Notes: generated from the letters alone by a model not told the origin. 64,000 nucleotides of DNA from Actinoplanes sp. DH11 (GCF_020873875.1 NZ_JAHWGU010000032.1:1-64000), one strand, 5' to 3'; positions 17,245-25,840 are shown, counted from the first letter of the stretch. Translations and numbers: made by a program.

Positions 17245-18756
17245 ATGACGAGCAGCATCGAGGCCACCTCGAGCGCCAACAAGGTCACCGTCGACGATCT
17301 CGGGTCCGAGGAAGCATTCCTCGCCGCCATCGACGAGACCATCAAGTACTTCAACGACGGCGACATTGTCGAAGGCACCGTCGTCAAGGTCGATCGGGAC
17401 GAGGTCCTGCTCGACATCGGCTACAAGACCGAGGGCGTCATCCCCTCGCGCGAGTTGTCGATCAAGCATGACGTGGACCCCGCGGAAGTGGTGTCGGTCG
17501 GTGACCACATCGAAGCCCTCGTCCTCACCAAGGAGGACAAGGAAGGTCGCCTGATCCTCTCGAAGAAGCGCGCTCAGTACGAGCGGGCTTGGGGCACGAT
17601 CGAGAAGATCAAGGAAGACGACGGCGTCGTCCGCGGTTCCGTCATCGAGGTGGTCAAGGGTGGCCTCATCCTCGATATCGGCCTCCGGGGCTTCCTCCCG
17701 GCGTCCCTCGTCGAGATGCGTCGTGTCCGGGACCTTCAGCCCTACGTCGGCCGCGAGCTCGAGGCGAAGATCATCGAGCTGGACAAGAACCGCAACAACG
17801 TGGTTCTGTCCCGCCGCGCCTGGCTCGAGCAGACGCAGTCCGAGGTTCGCACCGAGTTCCTCAACAAGCTGCAGAAGGGCCAGGTCCGCAAGGGCGTCGT
17901 GTCCTCCATCGTCAACTTCGGTGCCTTCGTGGACCTGGGTGGCGTGGACGGCCTCGTGCACGTCTCCGAGCTCTCCTGGAAGCACATCGACCACCCGTCC
18001 GAGGTTGTCGAGGTCGGCCAGGAGGTCGAGGTCGAGGTGCTCGACGTCGACCTGGACCGCGAGCGCGTCTCGCTGTCGCTGAAGGCGACCCAGGAAGACC
18101 CGTGGCGTCAGTTCGCCCGGACCCACGCGATCAACCAGATCGTGCCGGGCAAGGTCACCAAGCTCGTCCCGTTCGGTGCGTTCGTCCGCGTCGACGACGG
18201 CATCGAGGGCCTGGTGCACATCTCCGAGCTGGCCGAGCGTCACGTCGAGCTGCCCGAGCAGGTCGTCCAGGTCGGTTCGGACGTCCTCGTCAAGGTTATC
18301 GACATCGACCTCGAGCGTCGCCGGATCTCGCTGTCGCTCAAGCAGGCCAACGAGAACTTCGTCGAGGGCGAGGAGCACTTCGACCCGACCCTCTACGGCA
18401 TGGCCGCGACGTACGACAACGAGGGCAACTACATCTACCCGGAGGGCTTCGACCCCGAGACGGGTGAGTGGCTCGAGGGCTTCGACAAGCAGCGCGAGAC
18501 GTGGGAGAAGCAGTACGCCGACGCCCGCGAGCGCTGGGAGGCCCACACCAAGCAGGTTCAGGCGAGCCGTGAGGCCGACGCCGAGGCCGCGCTCAACCCG
18601 GTTCCGGCCGGTGGCGTGACCTCTTCGTCGTCGACCTCCACCTCGTCCTCGAGCTCGTCGGCGCCGGCGCGCGCCGCCGAGGAGCCCGCGGGCACCCTGG
18701 CCACCGACGAGGCTCTCGCGGCTCTGCGCGAGAAGCTGGCCGGCGGCAAGAACTGA
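17245..18756 (+). CDS. rpsA: 30S ribosomal protein S1
   Basis: RNA-binding ribosomal protein that helps mRNA engage the small subunit. The 503-residue protein has four S1 (OB-fold) repeats at about 38-107, 124-192, 208-280 and 294-366, visible through recurring GxxVxGxV...G.FVDLG..GL.H.SELS patterns. This four-repeat form is normal for actinobacteria (E. coli has six). A long hydrophilic, Ser- and Ala-rich C-terminus follows. ATG 17245 gives the expected MTSSIEAT start; the open frame continues upstream to 16831 through the leader but is non-coding there. A strong terminator follows at 18770. Confidence 0.97.
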   Translation: MTSSIEATSSANKVTVDDLGSEEAFLAAIDETIKYFNDGDIVEGTVVKVDRDEVLLDIGYKTEGVIPSRELSIKHDVDPAEVVSVGDHIEALVLTKEDKEGRLILSKKRAQYERAWGTIEKIKEDDGVVRGSVIEVVKGGLILDIGLRGFLPASLVEMRRVRDLQPYVGRELEAKIIELDKNRNNVVLSRRAWLEQTQSEVRTEFLNKLQKGQVRKGVVSSIVNFGAFVDLGGVDGLVHVSELSWKHIDHPSEVVEVGQEVEVEVLDVDLDRERVSLSLKATQEDPWRQFARTHAINQIVPGKVTKLVPFGAFVRVDDGIEGLVHISELAERHVELPEQVVQVGSDVLVKVIDIDLERRRISLSLKQANENFVEGEEHFDPTLYGMAATYDNEGNYIYPEGFDPETGEWLEGFDKQRETWEKQYADARERWEAHTKQVQASREADAEAALNPVPAGGVTSSSSTSTSSSSSSAPARAAEEPAGTLATDEALAALREKLAGGKN

Positions 18757-18769
18757 GGTAATACCCCGT

Positions 18770-18803
18770 AAAGGCCGTCCCGACTTCGGTCGGGGCGGCC
18801 TTT
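18770..18803 (+). terminator. Terminator after rpsA
   Basis: AAAGGCCGTCCCGAC at 18770-18784 pairs with GTCGGGGCGGCCTTT at 18789-18803 around a TTCG tetraloop, ending in a T-run. A textbook intrinsic terminator. Confidence 0.92.
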
Positions 18804-18834
18804 CCCCGTTTCCCGGGTTTTCCGCGGGCAGGCA

Positions 18835-18863
18835 CTGACGTCGATCGAGGGCACCGCGATACT
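18835..18863 (+). promoter_or_regulatory. Promoter of coaE, probably leaderless
   Basis: CTGACG at 18835-18840, a 17-base spacer and GATACT at 18858-18863 form a good housekeeping-type promoter. The ATG at 18870 is seven bases past the -10, so the start codon lies at the expected transcription start. No SD is present before the ATG, consistent with a leaderless message. Confidence 0.55.
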
Positions 18864-18869
18864 GGTTCC

Positions 18870-20060
18870 ATGCTGAGGGTGGGACTGACGGGCGGGATCG
18901 GTGCAGGCAAGAGCGCGGTGGCCCGGCGGCTCGCGGAGCGGGGCGCGGTGATCGTCGACGCCGACGTGCTGTCCCGGGAGGTGGTGGAGCCCGGCACCGA
19001 CGGGCTCGCCGAGATCGTGGCGGCGTTCGGGGCGGGCGTGCTCACCCCCGACGGCGCACTGGACCGGCCGGCGCTCGGCGCGAAAGTCTTCGGCGACGAG
19101 ACGGCCCGCCGGACACTCGAGCAGATCATTCATCCGCGGGTGCGGGCCCGGACGGTCGAGCTGACCGCGGCCGCGGCACCGGACGCGACGGTGGTCAACG
19201 ACGTACCGCTCCTGGTGGAGACGGGGCTGGCTCCCTCGTACCATCTGGTGATCGTCGTCCTTGCGGACCGTGACCTGCGCATCCGCCGTCTCACCCAGTT
19301 GCGGGGCATGACGGCGGCGGAGGCCGCCGCCCGGATCGACGCACAGACCGACGACGAGCGCCGCCGCGCCACCGCCGATGTGATCCTCACCAACGACGCG
19401 GACCTCGCCGCGCTGCACGCCCGGGTGGACGCGCTCTGGCGCGAGCGGCTCGTCGAGTTCGAGCGGAACCTGCGGCTGCGCCGCTCCGCCCCCAAATCCG
19501 GTGCGCTGCACATCCTCCCGCCCGACCCGGAGTGGCCGGCGCGCGCCGCGCGGCTGATCGCCCGCATCCGGCACGGCCTGGGCGACGGCGTCGGCGTGCA
19601 CCACATCGGGTCGACCGCGGTGCCCGGCCTGCCCGCCAAGGAGATCATCGACCTGATGCTGAGCGTCCGGACGCTCAGCCAGGCGGACGCCCTGGCCGAC
19701 CGGCTCGCCGCGATCGGCTTCCCGCGCCGCCCCGGTGAGTGGTTCGACAACGCCCGCGGCCTGCCCGGGATGACCTGGCCGAAACGCCTGCACGGCTGCG
19801 CCGACCCCGGCTACGAGGTCAACCTCCACGTCCGGGTGGCGGGCTCGCCGGGCTGGCGTTTCGCCCTGCTGATGCGTGATCACTTGCGCGCGGTGCCGGC
19901 GGCGCGGGACGCCTATGCCGCGGCCAAGGCGGCGTGGGCGGAGAGGTTCGAGGACCGGATGGGGTACGCGGAAGCGAAGGAACCCTGGTTCGACCAGGAG
20001 GCGCGGGCCGCCGACGACTGGGCGGAGGAGACCGGGTGGCAGCCGCCGGACTGGTCGTGA
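18870..20060 (+). CDS. coaE: Dephospho-CoA kinase fused to a GrpB/UPF0157 domain
   Basis: Last enzyme of CoA synthesis: phosphorylates the ribose 3'-OH of dephospho-CoA. The P-loop GGIGAGKS lies at residues 7-14, within a CoaE domain to about 200. Residues about 210-390 are a GrpB-like domain (IHI..PDPEWP..., HHIGSTAVPGLPAKEIIDLM), related to nucleotidyltransferases. The same fusion occurs in mycobacterial CoaE; the role of the second domain is not settled. Total length is 396 residues. The gene stands alone after the rpsA terminator and probably has a leaderless promoter. Confidence 0.94.
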   Translation: MLRVGLTGGIGAGKSAVARRLAERGAVIVDADVLSREVVEPGTDGLAEIVAAFGAGVLTPDGALDRPALGAKVFGDETARRTLEQIIHPRVRARTVELTAAAAPDATVVNDVPLLVETGLAPSYHLVIVVLADRDLRIRRLTQLRGMTAAEAAARIDAQTDDERRRATADVILTNDADLAALHARVDALWRERLVEFERNLRLRRSAPKSGALHILPPDPEWPARAARLIARIRHGLGDGVGVHHIGSTAVPGLPAKEIIDLMLSVRTLSQADALADRLAAIGFPRRPGEWFDNARGLPGMTWPKRLHGCADPGYEVNLHVRVAGSPGWRFALLMRDHLRAVPAARDAYAAAKAAWAERFEDRMGYAEAKEPWFDQEARAADDWAEETGWQPPDWS

Positions 20061-20440
20061 CGGGTTCCCGCGCGCCGGCGCCGCTGTCGCTTTTCGGCGT
20101 AGCTGTCACTTTCCGGGTGCCTTGCGCCGCTGTCGTTCTTTCGGGTGTGCTGCGGCGCTGTCGCTTTTTCGGGTGACAAGCTCTCGCGGCGGCCGGTCTG
20201 CGCCAGGCGCGACCCACCACGGGTGCGCGGACCCGGGGTTGTCCCCGAGGCGCATCAACCACGGTGCGGCACGGCGGCTCTGTGATCCGCACGGTGCCCG
20301 CGGCCGCCGCGAGCGGCCTACCCGCCCAGGGTAAGCGGCCGTGTAAAGCCCGACAATGCCGACGACTGGTGCGGAATGTGCACCCTGCGCACACCGTCCC
20401 GTCCCGCGCTTCGCCCAGGGCCGAACCCGGGTCCGGAAAC
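20061..20440. other. Gene-free gap between coaE and uvrB
   Basis: No credible gene. The left part (20083-20180) holds the short GCTGTC repeats listed separately. The frame of uvrB is open back to 20264, but the translation there is not protein-like and the leaderless start at 20471 is better supported. I see no LexA-type GAAC-N4-GTTC box in this gap. Confidence 0.6.
20083..20180. repeat. Short GCTGTC-headed tandem repeats before uvrB
   Basis: Four units begin with GCTGTC at 20083, 20102, 20129 and 20157, followed by CGCTTTT, ACTTTC, GTTCTT and GCTTTT and then CGGG(T/C)G. Spacings are 19, 27 and 28 bases, and the last ends in GGGTGACA. The opening GCTGTC(A/G)CT and closing GGTGACA are shared with the ends of the 62-bp repeats, so this may be a shortened relative. 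Confidence 0.65.
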
Positions 20441-20463
20441 TTGTCGTACCCCCGACGTACGGT
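20441..20463 (+). promoter_or_regulatory. DNA-damage-type promoter of uvrB (RecA-NDp/PafBC-like)
   Basis: TTGTCGTAC at 20441-20449, eight bases, then TACGGT at 20458-20463. The layout is identical to that before polA. ATG 20471 lies eight bases past the -10, which predicts a leaderless transcript and settles the start codon against the upstream GTGs at 20462 and 20465. Confidence 0.65.
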
Positions 20464-20470
20464 GGTGGAC

Positions 20471-22588
20471 ATGGCGCTCGACATCCCACGACTCGACGGC
20501 CGGTTCGAGGTCGTCAGCGACTACCAGCCCGCCGGTGACCAGCCCGCCGCGATCGACGAACTCGAGCGACGGGTTCGCCGCGGCGATCGGCACACTGTCC
20601 TGCTCGGCGCCACCGGCACCGGCAAGAGCGCCACGACGGCCTGGCTCATCGAGCGGCTGCAGCGGCCGGCGCTCGTGCTCGCGCCCAACAAGACGCTCTG
20701 CGCCCAGCTCGCCAAGGAGTTCCGCGAGCTGCTGCCGAACAACGCGGTCGAATACTTCGTCAGCTACTACGACTACTACCAGCCTGAGGCCTACATCGCT
20801 CAGACCGACACCTACATCGAGAAAGACTCCTCGGTCAACGAGGAGGTCGAGCGGCTCCGTCACTCGGCCACCATGTCGCTGCTGACCCGCCGCGACACGA
20901 TCGTGGTGGCCACGGTCAGCGCGATCTACGGTCTGGGCACGCCGCAGGAATACATCGAGCGCGCCGTCAAGGTCAAGGTCGGCGGGGAGCTCGACCGTGA
21001 CAAGCTGCTGCGCCGGCTGGTCGACATTCAGTACGCGCGCAACGACATGGCCTTCCAGCGGGGCACGTTCCGGGTCCGCGGCGACACGCTCGAGATCATC
21101 CCGGCCTACGAGGAACTGGCCGTGCGGATCGAGCTGTTCGGCGACGAGGTGGAGAAGCTCTACTACCTGCACCCGCTCACCGGCGAGGTGGTCCGCGAGG
21201 TCGACGAGCTGGTCATCTTCCCGGCGACGCACTACGTGGCCGGTCCGGAGCGGATGGAGCGGGCGATCCGCGACATCGAGGCCGAGCTGGAGGAGCGGCT
21301 CGCCGAGTTCGAGCGACAGGGCAAGCTGCTCGAGGCGCAGCGGCTGCGGATGCGCACGGCCTACGACATCGAGATGATGCGGCAGGTCGGTTTCTGCAAC
21401 GGCATCGAGAACTACTCGATGCACATGGACGGCCGATCGCCCGGTGACCCGGCCTACACGCTGCTCGACTACTTCCCGGACGACTTCATCACGGTCGTCG
21501 ACGAGTCGCACGTCTCGATCCCGCAGATCGGCGGGATGTATGAGGGTGACGCCTCCCGCAAGCGGATCCTGATCGAGCACGGCTTCCGGCTCCCGAGCGC
21601 CGCCGACAACCGGCCGCTGCGCTTCGACGAGTTCCTGGAGCGGGTCGGCCAGATGGTCTTCCTCTCGGCCACGCCCGGCCCGTGGGAGATGCAGCAGGCC
21701 CAGGGCGAGTTCGTCGAGCAGGTCATCCGCCCGACCGGCCTGATCGACCCGCAGGTGGTGGTGAAGCCCACCAAGGGCCAGATCGACGACCTGATGCACG
21801 AGATCAAGCTGCGCACCGAGCGGGACGAGCGGGTCCTGGTCACCACGCTCACCAAGAAGATGTCGGAGGACCTCACCGACTACCTCCTGGAGAACGGCAT
21901 CCGCGTCCGTTACCTCCACTCAGAAGTCGACACGCTGCGCCGGGTGGAGCTGCTCAAGGAGCTGCGCAAGGGCGACTACGACGTGCTGGTCGGCATCAAC
22001 CTGCTGCGTGAGGGTCTCGACCTGCCCGAGGTTTCGCTCGTCGCCATCCTGGACGCCGACAAGGAGGGCTTCCTGCGCAGCGGCCGGTCGCTCATCCAGA
22101 CCATCGGCCGCGCCGCGCGAAACGTCTCCGGCGAGGTCCATATGTATGCGGACAAGATCACCCCGTCGATGCGTGACGCGATCGACGAGACCGACCGCCG
22201 CCGGGCCAAGCAGATCGCCCACAACGAGGCCCACGGCATCAAGCCGCAGGCCCTCCGCAAGAAGATCCACGACATCCTGGACGACATCTACCGCGAGGCC
22301 GAGGACACCGACGACGCGGTGAGCGGCCCGATGGTCGGCGGCGCCGGCCGCCAGATGTCCCGCGGCAAGGCCCCGGTGCCGGAAACCCGGTCCAAGGCCC
22401 GTGCGGGCGCCGGCCCAGCCCGCGAGGGCATGGCCCGCGCCGAGCTGGCCCAGCTCATCCAGGACCTGAGCGACCAGATGCTCGCCGCCGCCCGAGAGCT
22501 CCAGTTCGAGCTGGCCGCCCGCATCCGCGACGAGGTCTCCGAGCTGAAGAAGGAACTGCGCGGCATGGACATGGCCGGCGTGAAGTAA
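20471..22588 (+). CDS. uvrB: Excinuclease ABC subunit B
   Basis: Damage-verification helicase of nucleotide excision repair; receives DNA from UvrA and recruits UvrC. The 705-residue protein has Walker A GATGTGKS near residue 46, the beta-hairpin region YYDYYQPEAY near 98 that probes DNA, helicase motifs such as DESHVSIPQIGGM, and motif VI QTIGRAARN. A C-terminal UVR domain (about 655-695) contacts UvrC. Length is normal. It stands alone, with its own damage-type promoter and a nested inverted repeat downstream. Confidence 0.97.
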   Translation: MALDIPRLDGRFEVVSDYQPAGDQPAAIDELERRVRRGDRHTVLLGATGTGKSATTAWLIERLQRPALVLAPNKTLCAQLAKEFRELLPNNAVEYFVSYYDYYQPEAYIAQTDTYIEKDSSVNEEVERLRHSATMSLLTRRDTIVVATVSAIYGLGTPQEYIERAVKVKVGGELDRDKLLRRLVDIQYARNDMAFQRGTFRVRGDTLEIIPAYEELAVRIELFGDEVEKLYYLHPLTGEVVREVDELVIFPATHYVAGPERMERAIRDIEAELEERLAEFERQGKLLEAQRLRMRTAYDIEMMRQVGFCNGIENYSMHMDGRSPGDPAYTLLDYFPDDFITVVDESHVSIPQIGGMYEGDASRKRILIEHGFRLPSAADNRPLRFDEFLERVGQMVFLSATPGPWEMQQAQGEFVEQVIRPTGLIDPQVVVKPTKGQIDDLMHEIKLRTERDERVLVTTLTKKMSEDLTDYLLENGIRVRYLHSEVDTLRRVELLKELRKGDYDVLVGINLLREGLDLPEVSLVAILDADKEGFLRSGRSLIQTIGRAARNVSGEVHMYADKITPSMRDAIDETDRRRAKQIAHNEAHGIKPQALRKKIHDILDDIYREAEDTDDAVSGPMVGGAGRQMSRGKAPVPETRSKARAGAGPAREGMARAELAQLIQDLSDQMLAAARELQFELAARIRDEVSELKKELRGMDMAGVK

Positions 22589-22594
22589 CCCCAC

Positions 22595-22667
22595 CCGGAC
22601 GGGCCGGACCCACCTGGCCCAGCGGCGGCTGACCCCGCCGCTGGCCGGCCGTGCCCGGCCCGTCCGG
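22595..22667 (+). terminator. Nested inverted repeat after uvrB
   Basis: CCGGACGGGCCGG at 22595-22607 is the exact reverse complement of CCGGCCCGTCCGG at 22655-22667. A second hairpin, AGCGGCGG at 22621-22628 with CCGCCGCT at 22635-22642, is nested inside. It starts seven bases after the uvrB stop and probably acts as a terminator, though without a T-run. Confidence 0.6.
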
Positions 22668-22688
22668 ATGGCGGCTCGGCCGTCGCGT

Positions 22689-22870
22689 CCCGGGCGGCGA
22701 CTCGCCTGAGGCTTCCCCGGGCCGTGGCTCGTTCGCGGTTTTCCCGGGCCGTGGCTCGCCTGCGGCTCTCGCGGGCGGCGACGCGCTTGCGGCTTTCCCG
22801 GGCCGTGGCTCGCTTGCGGTCTTCGGGCTGCAGCTCGCTTGCGGCTTTCCGGGCGGCGCGCTTGCTCGGC
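22689..22870. repeat. 27-bp degenerate tandem repeat
   Basis: About six copies of a unit like CCCGGGCCGTGGCTCGCTTG plus CGGTTTT run from 22689 to 22870, alternating between GGCCGTGGCTCG and GGCGGCGACTCG versions. Because 27 is a multiple of three, frames across it give nine-residue repeats, but no start signal or protein-like sequence supports a gene. Confidence 0.7.
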
Positions 22871-23090
22871 GGATGGCGTATCCGTGAGCCGCTCGGGCGC
22901 CTTACTCGTTACCCGCTCCGATGGCCGGCTCGCTTCAGTGAGCCGGAGCCCATCCTCCTCGTTGCGGCCGGTGCGTAACCATGCTGTCCACCGGTCGCGG
23001 GAAGCCGCCAGCAATCCGGTATCGCCCGTCCGGCCGGGCACCTCGACCCTCGCGAGTACCCCGGGTGTCGAATGTCAGGCGCCCGGGTCC

Positions 23091-23440
23091 GGCTGTCGCT
23101 GGTGGTTGCTGAGGCTGCTCTCGGGCGACCGTGGGTGACAGCTGGTTGAGCTGGCTGCCGTTGGTGGTTGCGGGGGCTGCTTTGAGGCGACCGCGGGTTA
23201 CAGCTGGTTGAGCTGGCTGCCGTTGGTGGTTGCGGGGGCCGCTTTGGGGCGACCGTGGGTTACAGAAGGGCGGTTGGCTGTCACTGGTGGCTGGTTTTCG
23301 CCGGCCAGGGCAACCGTGGGTGACAGCTGGTTGAGCTGGCTGTCGCTGGTGGTTGCCTGGGGCGTTCTGGGGCGACCGTGGGTGACAGCCGGTCGGCCGG
23401 CCGTCGCGGGTGGCTGCTGCGATCGCTCTTGGGCGACCAC
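23091..23440. repeat. 62-bp tandem repeats with palindromic ends, block B (about six copies)
   Basis: Units start at 23091, 23153, 23215, 23276, 23338 and 23399 (spacings 62, 62, 61, 62, 61). They open with GGCTGTCGCTGGTGGTTG, have a variable centre of about 20 bases, and close with GGCGACCGTGGGTGACAGC followed by TGGTTGAGCT. This is the same family as block A at 9785-10066. The last copy decays. No protein is supported across it. Confidence 0.88.
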
Positions 23441-23986
23441 CAGCCCAAGCCGGCGCCAACCACGAGCTGGCTGTCGTTTGACGGCCGACAAGCGACGAAA
23501 GCCGAGCCGTCGAGCAGGGGTCAAGATTCCGCTGGCTGGGCCGAGCCGGCGAACGTTCTTGGTCAACGCATCGGCTGGGATGGGCTGGCGCCCGCGCGGC
23601 TGGCTGGGCCGACCCGGAAGGGCTTGCGGCTCGCTTGTGACAACGGTCGGGGTGAGCCTGCGGCTCCCTGCTCACCCGCAAGCAGGACGGCCCCGAGCAA
23701 GCGGCCGGTGCAGCGCCAGCCGAGAAGAGCAGCAACGCAGCCGAGAAGAGCAGCAACGCAGCCGAGGAGTGCATCGGCAGCCGACAAGCGGAGCAGCGCG
23801 AGCATTGAAACGGAGCAGCGCCAGCTTTCAAGCGGAGCCGCGCCAGCCGAGAAAACAGCAGCCCCGCCGAGGAGTGCGACGCCAGCCGACAAGAGCAGGC
23901 GCAGCCGAGAAAGAGCAGCCACGCCCAATCGGAGCAGGCCCCGAGCCAAGGGTGCGGCCCCAGCGAGCCCCCGGACCACCGCCAGG
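23441..23986. repeat. Repeat-rich gene-free stretch with 21-bp units
   Basis: AGCCGAGAAGAGCAGCAACG plus one base is repeated exactly twice near 23720-23761. Looser copies with the core GCCGA(G/C)AAG recur to about 23930. Long open frames cross the region on both strands, but their translations are low-complexity shadows of the repeats. I call no gene here. Together with the blocks before it, this makes 22589-23986 entirely non-coding. Confidence 0.6.
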
Positions 23987-24322
23987 TCAGGCAGCGAAGA
24001 AGTCGTGGTCCGGGTCGGGGCGGTTCCCGGCCGGGGCCACGTCGGTGAAGAACTCGGCCACCGGCGGCTGCGCCAGTGCGCTGGCGATCAGGGCCCGCCA
24101 CTGGGCGAACCGTTCGGTGTGGCGGAAGTTTTGTTCGTGGGCCGCGATGCTGTCCCATTCGACGAGCAGCATGAAGCGGTTGGCGGATTCGGCGCCGCGC
24201 TGGACCCGGATGGACCGGCAGCCGGGCGCTCCGGCGATGATGGGGCGGGCGAGCTGGTACGCGTTCAGGAAGTCGTCGGCACGGCCCGGCAACACGTCGA
24301 TGAGCATGACTTCGAGAACCAT
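23987..24322 (-). CDS. Antibiotic biosynthesis monooxygenase (ABM) domain protein
   Basis: A 111-residue single-domain protein. It starts MVLEVMLIDVLPGRADDF and contains CRSIRVQRGAESANRFMLLVEW, then HEQNFRHTERFAQWR. This is the pattern of dimeric alpha+beta barrel (ABM) proteins, which include quinol monooxygenases and heme-degrading enzymes. No diagnostic catalytic residues allow a specific reaction to be named. ATG 24322 gives the proper family N-terminus; the frame is open far upstream but antisense to terC. It stands alone, next to the large repeat region. Confidence 0.82.
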   Translation of the reverse strand: MVLEVMLIDVLPGRADDFLNAYQLARPIIAGAPGCRSIRVQRGAESANRFMLLVEWDSIAAHEQNFRHTERFAQWRALIASALAQPPVAEFFTDVAPAGNRPDPDHDFFAA

Positions 24323-24558
24323 GCCCCAAGCGTCGCATACACACCAGATGGCAGTCTTACGAGGATGCCTTGGGAACTGTACGGGTTCGCCGGGAAACTC
24401 CCTGTCGCCGGGGCTAGCCTGAGGTGAAGCGACGAACTGCGGAGGAACCTCGGGTAACGGGCGGACGGCGAGCGTGATGATCGATGAAAACGCGAGTCCC
24501 GCCACTCTCTGGTCTCCCGGTGTGCCGTTCGGGGGCGGGATGCGCAACAATGGCAGCC
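24323..24558. other. Gene-free region between the ABM gene and the riboswitch
   Basis: About 235 bases with no credible gene. It should contain the minus-strand promoter of the ABM gene and the plus-strand promoter of the terC transcript. No clear -10/-35 pair was identified. Confidence 0.5.
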
Positions 24559-24666
24559 GTGGGAGGGGAGTATTCCCCCGCTCCGGTCTCGTCAGCACGG
24601 AACGCCTCCTCGGCGGTCCCGGGACCGGTGGTCGCGGATCGTTCCGCGGCGGAAGAGACCTCCGAC
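24559..24666 (+). promoter_or_regulatory. Probable yybP-ykoY (Mn2+) riboswitch before terC
   Basis: GTGGGAGG at 24559-24566 pairs with CCTCCGAC at 24659-24666 (seven of eight) to form P1. Inside are the conserved loop sequence GGGGAGTA (24565-24572), a second conserved segment TCTCGTCAGCACGG (24587-24600), and GGAAGAGACC just before the closing strand. These are the hallmarks I know of the yybP-ykoY class, which senses Mn2+ and commonly controls TerC-family genes. The terC start follows 173 bases later. Confidence 0.75.
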
Positions 24667-24838
24667 AGTCGCACGTCGCTGCCCTCACTTGCGGACGAGC
24701 CTCGGTCATGAGTCCCGTTCCCCGGTTTTCGGCACGAGACCAGGCGTCTCGATCTCGGATCCGGGGTATTGCTGATTCGTCGACAAGGCTCGCCTTTGAG
24801 TGTGTGCAGCGACGACCCGTGTCTGCCGGAGGTTCTCG

Positions 24839-25840
24839 TTGAACGTTTCCGCCTGGGTTTGGGGCATCACCCTCGTCGCCCTGATCGCCGTCCTCGCCGT
24901 TGATCTTCTGATCATCGGGCGCAGACCGCACGAACCCAGCATGAAGGAGGCCGGCACCTGGGTCGGCTTCTATGTCGGCCTGGCGCTTCTGTTCGGCGTC
25001 GGTGTCTGGGTGACGGCGGGCGGTCAGTACGCCGGTGAGTTCTACACCGGCTGGCTCACCGAGTACTCGTTGAGTGTCGACAACCTCTTCGTCTTCGTGA
25101 TCATCATGGCGCGCTTCGCCGTGCCCCGGCATCTTCAGCAGAAGGTGCTCCTGATCGGCATCGTGCTGGCGCTCGTGATGCGCGGCGCGTTCATCGCCGC
25201 CGGTGCCGCGCTGATCTCGCAGTTCTCGTGGGTCTTCTACATCTTCGGCGCGTTCCTGGTCTACACGGCGATCACGCTGGTGAAGAACGGCGAGAACGAC
25301 GAGGACGACTTCAAGGAGAACCTGCTGATCCGCTGGGCGAAGCGGGCCCTGCCGATCTCGCCGTCGTTCGGCGACGGCCGGTTCAGCGTCGTCACCGAGA
25401 CCGGCAAGCGGCTCTTCACGCCGATGCTGATCGTGATGATCGCGATCGGCACCACCGACCTGATCTTCGCGCTGGACTCGATCCCGGCGATCTTCGGCAT
25501 CACCAAGGAGCCGTACCTCGTCTTCACCGCGAACGTGTTCGCGCTGATGGGTCTGCGCCAGCTCTTCTTCCTGCTCGGTGGTCTGCTGCAGCGCCTGGTG
25601 TACCTCAACATCGGCCTGGCCGTGGTGCTCGCGTTCATCGGTGTGAAGCTTTTCCTCGAGGCGCTGCACACCAACAGCCTGTCGTTCATCAACGGCGGCC
25701 ACGGTTTCCACTGGGCCCCGGAGATCCCGATCTGGCTCTCGCTGCTGGTCATCCTGGGCACGCTGGCCATCGCCACGGTCGCCAGCCTGGTCAAATCCTC
25801 CCGGGACCGCAAGAAAGAGCTGACCAACTCCAGCCACTGA
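24839..25840 (+). CDS. terC: TerC-family integral membrane protein
   Basis: A 333-residue membrane protein with about nine hydrophobic segments. It carries the family signatures TEYSLSVDNLFVFVIIM near residue 75 and FALDSIPAIFGITKEPYLVFTANVFALMGLR near 210-240, where acidic residues in membrane helices are thought to bind metal. TerC proteins are linked to tellurite resistance and, more recently, to Mn2+ export or metalation of secreted proteins; the riboswitch upstream supports a Mn2+ role. The start is TTG 24839 with GGAGG at 24828-24832. An upstream GTG start is less likely. A strong terminator follows. Confidence 0.9.
   Translation: MNVSAWVWGITLVALIAVLAVDLLIIGRRPHEPSMKEAGTWVGFYVGLALLFGVGVWVTAGGQYAGEFYTGWLTEYSLSVDNLFVFVIIMARFAVPRHLQQKVLLIGIVLALVMRGAFIAAGAALISQFSWVFYIFGAFLVYTAITLVKNGENDEDDFKENLLIRWAKRALPISPSFGDGRFSVVTETGKRLFTPMLIVMIAIGTTDLIFALDSIPAIFGITKEPYLVFTANVFALMGLRQLFFLLGGLLQRLVYLNIGLAVVLAFIGVKLFLEALHTNSLSFINGGHGFHWAPEIPIWLSLLVILGTLAIATVASLVKSSRDRKKELTNSSH

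Noticed and set aside
20264..20470. N-terminal extension of uvrB
   Set aside because: It is not conserved and would run across the promoter; ATG 20471 matches the family and the predicted transcription start.
23091..23440. CRISPR array, since constant and variable segments alternate
   Set aside because: The variable centres are only about 20 bases and GC-rich, the unit ends are imperfect between copies, the array is inside a larger repeat field, and no cas genes are present in the window.
22651..23986. Several long open frames after uvrB on both strands
   Set aside because: Translations are low-complexity shadows of 27-, 62- and 21-bp repeats, with no SD-preceded starts and no recognisable domain. 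High GC content keeps non-coding frames open.
23987..25837. A 616-residue minus-strand frame across terC and the ABM gene
   Set aside because: Only the last 111 codons look like protein; the rest is the antisense of terC and its leader.
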